The translations under genes were made by a program, and so were the position numbers. A stretch of DNA of 16,789 nucleotides from Pseudomonadota bacterium (GTDB lineage Bacteria; Pseudomonadota; Gammaproteobacteria; Burkholderiales; Burkholderiaceae_B), in NCBI GenBank assembly GCA_023388835.1, contig JAEWFK010000004.1:1-16789 (forward strand). The letters run 5' to 3'. Each line of letters begins with the position of its first letter. The stretch's first letter is position 1. Below, piece after piece: positions 13,177 to 16,789 of the stretch. Below the pieces are notes generated by a model. That model saw nothing but the letters and a program-made list of their open reading frames with translations, was not told the DNA's origin and ran no database searches.

Positions 13177-14688
13177 TTACTTCATCGAGATGGTGGTATT
13201 CACGCCCTGCGCATGGGCAGACCAGCGGGCCGTGACCGTTTTGGTCTGGGTCCAGAAGTGCACGGCCTGCTTCCCATTGGGGCCCAAGTCCCCCAGCTTC
13301 GAGGCGCGTGACCCCGTAAAGCTGAACCAGGCCACCGGGACCGGAATCGGGATATTGATGCCGATCTGGCCGACGTCGATCCGGTTCTGGAAGTAGCGCG
13401 CGTTGCCGCCGTCCTGGGTAAAGACTGCCACGCCGTTTCCGTTGGGATTGTCGTTAATGAAGTCGATCGCATCGTCCAGCGTATCCGCGGTCACGATGCA
13501 CAGGACGGGTCCGAAGACTTCCTCGCGGTAGACCACCATATCGGCCTTCACGCCGGAAAACACGGTGGGGCCCACAAAGTTGCCCTCTTCATAGCCCTGA
13601 ACCGTCAGGCCTCGGCCATCAAGGAGGAGCTCGGCGCCTTCATCCACGCCCTGTTGGATCAGCCCTTCAACCCGCTTGCGTGCGGCCGGCGACACCAGCG
13701 GACCAAGGTCGGCTTCGCGGTCCGTGCCGATATTGACCTTGAGCTTCTTGGCGCGTTCGATGAAGTCCGGGATCCACTCGCGGCTCTCGCCCACAAACAC
13801 GGCGACGGAGGTTGCCATGCAGCGTTGGCCGGCTGCCCCGAAGGCGGCGCCCACCAGCTGGTTCAGGGCCACTTCGCGGTCGGCGTCGGGCAGAATCACG
13901 CAGTGGTTCTTGGCGCCCATCATGGCCTGGCAGCGTTTGCCATGCTCGGAAGCGCGACGATAGATCTCCGTGCCCACGCGCGTAGAGCCAATGAAGGAAA
14001 CCGCCTTGATGTCGGGGTGTTCACACAGGCCATTTGCAATATCCGGTCCGCCATGCACCACGTTCAGCACACCGGGGGGCAAGCCTGCCTCGAGGGCCAG
14101 CTGGGCCAGCATGAGCGTCGAGCTGGGGTCTTGTTCCGAAGGCTTGAGCACGAAGGTGTTGCCCGTCGCTACGGCGATGGGGAACATGAAGGCCGGCAGC
14201 ATGATCGGGAAGTTGAAGGCCGTGATGCCCGCGCATACGCCCAGCGGCTGAACTAGGGTGTATACGTCGATTCCGCTGGCGGCATTCTCTGCGTACTCGC
14301 CCATCTGCAGGCTGGTGATGGAGCAAGCGTGCTCGATCACTTCCAGGCCGCGCCCTACTTCGCCTTCAGCGTCCGGTAAGGTCTTGCCATGTTCCAGGGT
14401 AATGGCCTTGGCCAATGCGGCAGTATTGTCGCGCACCAGCTTCTGCAAATTCAGCATGATGCGCATGCGCGCACCCATGCTGGTATTGCGCCAGGTCTTG
14501 AAGGCTTCCTTGGAATTGCTGATGGCCAGGTCAAGTTCCTCGCGCGTGCAGAACGGCACCTGGGCGACGACTTCCTGCGTGGCGGGGTTGATGACATCGC
14601 GCCATTCGGTGGTCTCGGACTGGACCAGTTTCCCGCCGATCAACAGCGGAATGCGGGGAACTTCGTTCTGCTTGGGTACTGCACTCAT
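13177..14688 (-). CDS. mmsA: Methylmalonate-semialdehyde dehydrogenase (CoA-acylating)
   Basis: This 503-residue aldehyde dehydrogenase is of the MmsA/IolA type, which converts methylmalonate semialdehyde to propionyl-CoA, or malonate semialdehyde to acetyl-CoA, with NAD and CoA, releasing CO2. The catalytic cysteine is C290 in GQRCMA, the signature of this branch. The general-base glutamate of hydrolytic aldehyde dehydrogenases is replaced by asparagine (MGAKNH, N261), as expected for CoA-dependent members. N159 (TAFNFP), K182 (LKPSE) and FIGST (232-236) form the cofactor site. The ATG at 14688 has AAGGAG 6 bases upstream. It lies 40 bases after the binding-protein gene on the same strand, so they may be cotranscribed, and it is probably ended by the hairpin at 13105-13128. 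The enzyme works at the end of valine, inositol, thymine or beta-alanine breakdown; mmsB and iol genes are not in view, so the pathway is open. Confidence 0.95.
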   Translation of the reverse strand: MSAVPKQNEVPRIPLLIGGKLVQSETTEWRDVINPATQEVVAQVPFCTREELDLAISNSKEAFKTWRNTSMGARMRIMLNLQKLVRDNTAALAKAITLEHGKTLPDAEGEVGRGLEVIEHACSITSLQMGEYAENAASGIDVYTLVQPLGVCAGITAFNFPIMLPAFMFPIAVATGNTFVLKPSEQDPSSTLMLAQLALEAGLPPGVLNVVHGGPDIANGLCEHPDIKAVSFIGSTRVGTEIYRRASEHGKRCQAMMGAKNHCVILPDADREVALNQLVGAAFGAAGQRCMATSVAVFVGESREWIPDFIERAKKLKVNIGTDREADLGPLVSPAARKRVEGLIQQGVDEGAELLLDGRGLTVQGYEEGNFVGPTVFSGVKADMVVYREEVFGPVLCIVTADTLDDAIDFINDNPNGNGVAVFTQDGGNARYFQNRIDVGQIGINIPIPVPVAWFSFTGSRASKLGDLGPNGKQAVHFWTQTKTVTARWSAHAQGVNTTISMK

Positions 14689-14728
14689 TGCTCTCTCCTT
14701 GATGCGTGTCGATGAAGGGGGACGGCGG

Positions 14729-16036
14729 TCAGCCGTTCTTCTTCACCAGCGGGCAGGTGGACTGCTCCAGAGGCTGAAAAGCCTCATCGGCGGGAATCGT
14801 GGCGACCAGCTTGGCAAGGTCCCACTCGTGTTTGGATTCGGAAGGCGTCTTGACCTCATAAAGGTACATGTCATGAATGACACGGCCATCCGGGCGTATC
14901 GATGCGTTGCGCATGACGTCGTCACGCACGGGGATCTCGCGCATCTTCTCGGCAACGGCGTCGCCCTCGACGGACTGGGCAGCGGCAACACCGCGCAGGT
15001 AGTGCAGGACGCTGGAATAAACGCCGGCATGCGTCATGGTGGGCTTCACCCCGCGGAAAGCCTTGGAGAAGCGATCAGACCATTGGCGCGTACCTTCATC
15101 GTAATCCCAGTAGAAGCCATCCACATAGGTCAGTCCTTGGCCGTTATCGAGGCCCAGAGCCTTGACGTCAGACAGGAAAATGAGCAGCGAGGACAGCCGC
15201 TGGCCGCCGGCCACGATACCGAACTCGCGCGCCTGCTTGATGGCGTTCACCACGTCGGCGCCGCTGTTGGCCAGCGCCACGACCTGCGCCTTGGAGCTCT
15301 GTGCCTGCAACAAATAGGAGGCGAAGTCCGACACGTTCAGAGGATGCAGCACCGAGCCCACGACCGTGCCGCCCTGGGCCTTGACCATCTCTTCGGCGCC
15401 CTTCTGCAGCGAATGTCCGAAGGCATAATCTACCGTGATGAAGAACCAGGACTTTCCGCCCTTGTCGATGGAAGCCTTCACGCCGCCGACCGACTGTGAA
15501 TAGACGTCGAACATCCAGTGAAAGCCCACTGGCGAGCATTTGTCGTTGGTAAGCACGTTGGTGGCCGGCCCCGAGAACAACGCCACCCGATTTTTTTCAC
15601 GGGCAATGTCCTGCACGGCCAGCGCCACGGCGGAGTTGGTCAGATCGGTAATGGCGGTCACGCCGTCACGATCAAACCACTCGCGGGCCTTGGCCGCCCC
15701 GATGTCTGCCTTGTTCTGGTTGTCGGCCGACACCAGCGAAATGTCCATGCCCTTGCACTCATTGGCCAGGCAGTCGTCGATGGCGAGCTGCGCGGCGGCG
15801 ACGGACCCGGCGCCGCCCATCGATGCATAGGTGCCCGACATGTCGGTAAGGACGCCGATCTTGACGGCGGGCCCGGCCGCCGCAGCCGCGCCAGACGCGC
15901 CCAAGCCGCAGACTGTCAGCGCCGCCATGATGCCTTTGGCGAAGGATGCAGGCCCCGCTGCGCGGCCGGGGGATTGTCGGCTGCTTTGCGAGGCGGAACT
16001 TGTCGGGTCGCAGCCTTTGATCTGACTCGTGCTCAT
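14729..16036 (-). CDS. Periplasmic substrate-binding protein (LivK-like, Peripla_BP_6)
   Basis: The 435-residue protein is a type I periplasmic binding protein of the branched-chain amino acid ABC class. The mature part opens AVKIGVLTDMSGTYASMGG, typical of the family, with NKADIGAAKAREW and ALFSGPATNVLT further on. The signal peptide is unusual: about 35 polar residues (with C9, not in a lipobox) precede the hydrophobic stretch around 36-50, with cleavage likely in AAAAG near 52-55. The ATG at 16036 is preceded by GGGAG 8 bases away; the longer frame to 16075 has nothing comparable. No permease or ATPase gene is adjacent, so it would use a transporter encoded elsewhere or act as a sensor partner. 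The ligand cannot be read from sequence. It is divergent from a LysR gene and upstream of mmsA, so uptake of a compound degraded through MmsA is plausible. Confidence 0.92.
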   Translation of the reverse strand: MSTSQIKGCDPTSSASQSSRQSPGRAAGPASFAKGIMAALTVCGLGASGAAAAAGPAVKIGVLTDMSGTYASMGGAGSVAAAQLAIDDCLANECKGMDISLVSADNQNKADIGAAKAREWFDRDGVTAITDLTNSAVALAVQDIAREKNRVALFSGPATNVLTNDKCSPVGFHWMFDVYSQSVGGVKASIDKGGKSWFFITVDYAFGHSLQKGAEEMVKAQGGTVVGSVLHPLNVSDFASYLLQAQSSKAQVVALANSGADVVNAIKQAREFGIVAGGQRLSSLLIFLSDVKALGLDNGQGLTYVDGFYWDYDEGTRQWSDRFSKAFRGVKPTMTHAGVYSSVLHYLRGVAAAQSVEGDAVAEKMREIPVRDDVMRNASIRPDGRVIHDMYLYEVKTPSESKHEWDLAKLVATIPADEAFQPLEQSTCPLVKKNG

Positions 16037-16079
16037 GGTTTGTCTCCCTTTATCGTCTTGTTTGGTATTCCTCAATGAG

Positions 16080-16101
16080 TTTAGTTGTGTAAAAAACTAA
16101 A
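16080..16101. promoter_or_regulatory. Inverted repeat, likely operator between LysR gene and binding-protein gene
   Basis: TTTAGTT (16080-16086) and AACTAAA (16095-16101) form a perfect 7+8+7 inverted repeat in the divergent gap. Its size and AT-richness suit a LysR-type regulator site, and it overlaps the candidate -35 of the LysR gene, which would allow autoregulation. Binding is inferred only from position. Confidence 0.5.
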
Positions 16102-16112
16102 TTCCATACAAT
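16085..16112 (+). promoter_or_regulatory. Candidate promoter of the LysR gene
   Basis: TTGTGT (16085-16090) and TACAAT (16107-16112, 5 of 6 to TATAAT) are 16 bases apart. A start near 16119 gives a leader of about 27 bases to the ATG at 16146. The -35 is weak. No clear sigma-70 pair was found on the minus strand for the binding-protein gene. Confidence 0.35.
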
Positions 16113-16122
16113 TGTGCGCACA
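16113..16122. repeat. Palindrome TGTGCGCACA
   Basis: A perfect 10-base palindrome lies just downstream of the candidate LysR -10 box, 24 bases before its ATG. It could be a second operator half or a site for another regulator; a chance occurrence is possible. Confidence 0.3.
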
Positions 16123-16145
16123 TTCAATGTCATTTTTTGCACATC

Positions 16146-16789
16146 ATGGACTGGGACGGCATCCGCTATTTCATTGAGGTCGCCCGCACGCAGCGGGTCA
16201 GTGGCGCGGCCAAGCGGCTTGGCGTGCGGCACACCACCGTTTCACGACGCATACACCTCTTGGAGAGTTCGCTCAACACGGTGCTGTTCAATAAGTCCAA
16301 GGCCTCCGGCTATACGCTCACGGAAGACGGGCAGCGCTTCTTTGCCCACGCCGAGCAGATCGAAAGCGCAATGCTGAACGCCCAGGAAGAAGTGTCAGGC
16401 CAGGCCGCTTCGTTATCGGGACACCTGCGAGTGGGGGCTACGGAAGGCTTCGGCAGCTATGTGTTGGCACCGCTGATGGTCGACTTCCAACGCCGCTTTC
16501 CCGGCATCACGCTGGACATCATGCCGGTGCCCCGCTTCATCAGCCTGTCGAAACGCGAGGCGGATATCGCCATCTCGCTGGAGCAGCCGCAACGCGGACC
16601 TTACTTGCGCACGCTACTGGGCGAATACTCTTTGCGCCTGTATGGCACGCGCGACTACCTGGACGGCTCCGCCCCGATCCTGCGGCGTGAAGACCTCGCG
16701 CAGCACCGATACATCGGCTATGTCGACGAGCTGCTCTTCAGCGACCACTTGCGTTATCTGGATGACATCGTGCCCGCCGCCAGCGTGGG
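16146..16789 (+). CDS. LysR-family transcriptional regulator, C-terminus cut by window edge
   Basis: The gene starts at the ATG at 16146 and remains open to the window end, giving 214 residues of an expected 290-310. It begins MDWDGIRYFIEVARTQRVSGAAKRLGV, with the winged helix-turn-helix at about 18-40 (SGAAKRLGVRHTTVSRRI). The effector-binding domain then starts at GHLRVGATEGFGSYVLAPLM. No Shine-Dalgarno is visible before the ATG; the start is set by the LysR N-terminal pattern. It is divergent from the periplasmic binding-protein gene with 109 bases between them, the classic arrangement in which a LysR regulator controls its neighbour and itself. The effector is unknown; the setting suggests the binding-protein/mmsA genes as targets. 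Confidence 0.93.
   Translation, partial: MDWDGIRYFIEVARTQRVSGAAKRLGVRHTTVSRRIHLLESSLNTVLFNKSKASGYTLTEDGQRFFAHAEQIESAMLNAQEEVSGQAASLSGHLRVGATEGFGSYVLAPLMVDFQRRFPGITLDIMPVPRFISLSKREADIAISLEQPQRGPYLRTLLGEYSLRLYGTRDYLDGSAPILRREDLAQHRYIGYVDELLFSDHLRYLDDIVPAASV

Noticed and set aside
14258..15499. A 413-codon plus-strand open frame opposite mmsA and the binding-protein gene
   Set aside because: It spans two well-supported minus-strand genes and their gap and resembles no family; it is a shadow frame.

Overview
The window is chromosomal DNA from a betaproteobacterium, most likely of the family Alcaligenaceae (Bordetella, Achromobacter or Pusillimonas relatives). This is an inference from the high-GC, densely packed genes, the CysB and MmsA types, the DUF2325 protein and the lone periplasmic binding protein. 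Thirteen genes are complete and two run off the edges (an aminopeptidase P at the left, a LysR regulator at the right). There is no sign of phage, insertion sequence, CRISPR, tRNA or rRNA. No gap without a gene exceeds 300 bases; the longest is 10244-10472.

Layout. (1) 1-3551, minus strand: a hotdog thioesterase, then scoA-scoB (3-oxoacid CoA-transferase) tightly joined to an Xaa-Pro aminopeptidase. (2) 3728-5374, plus strand: ETF-ubiquinone oxidoreductase, divergent from the thioesterase and closed by a strong intrinsic terminator. (3) 5470-10243, minus strand: a GlcG/HbpS-like protein, a UMF1-type MFS transporter and acs (acetyl-CoA synthetase) with gaps of 2 and 3 bases, followed by an EamA transporter. 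(4) 10473-11180, plus strand: an NlpC/P60 lipoprotein whose start codon directly follows a terminator-like hairpin. (5) 11259-13104, minus strand: cysB, then a DUF2325 gene and a rhodanese gene that look like an operon under a Fur-box promoter. (6) 13177-16036, minus strand: a branched-chain-amino-acid-type substrate-binding protein followed by mmsA, with a divergent LysR gene at 16146.

Together the genes lean toward acyl-CoA, organic-acid and branched-chain amino acid catabolism: CoA transfer, thioester hydrolysis, acetate activation, methylmalonate-semialdehyde oxidation, and feeding of acyl-CoA dehydrogenase electrons into ubiquinone. A small sulfur/iron block (CysB, Fur box, DUF2325, rhodanese) lies among them. 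Most enzymes are standard. The parts most worth a second look are regulatory: the Fur-box promoter of the DUF2325-rhodanese pair, the hairpin leader in front of the NlpC/P60 gene, and the terminator/promoter overlap in front of cysB. Nothing here shows a clearly new multi-gene system.
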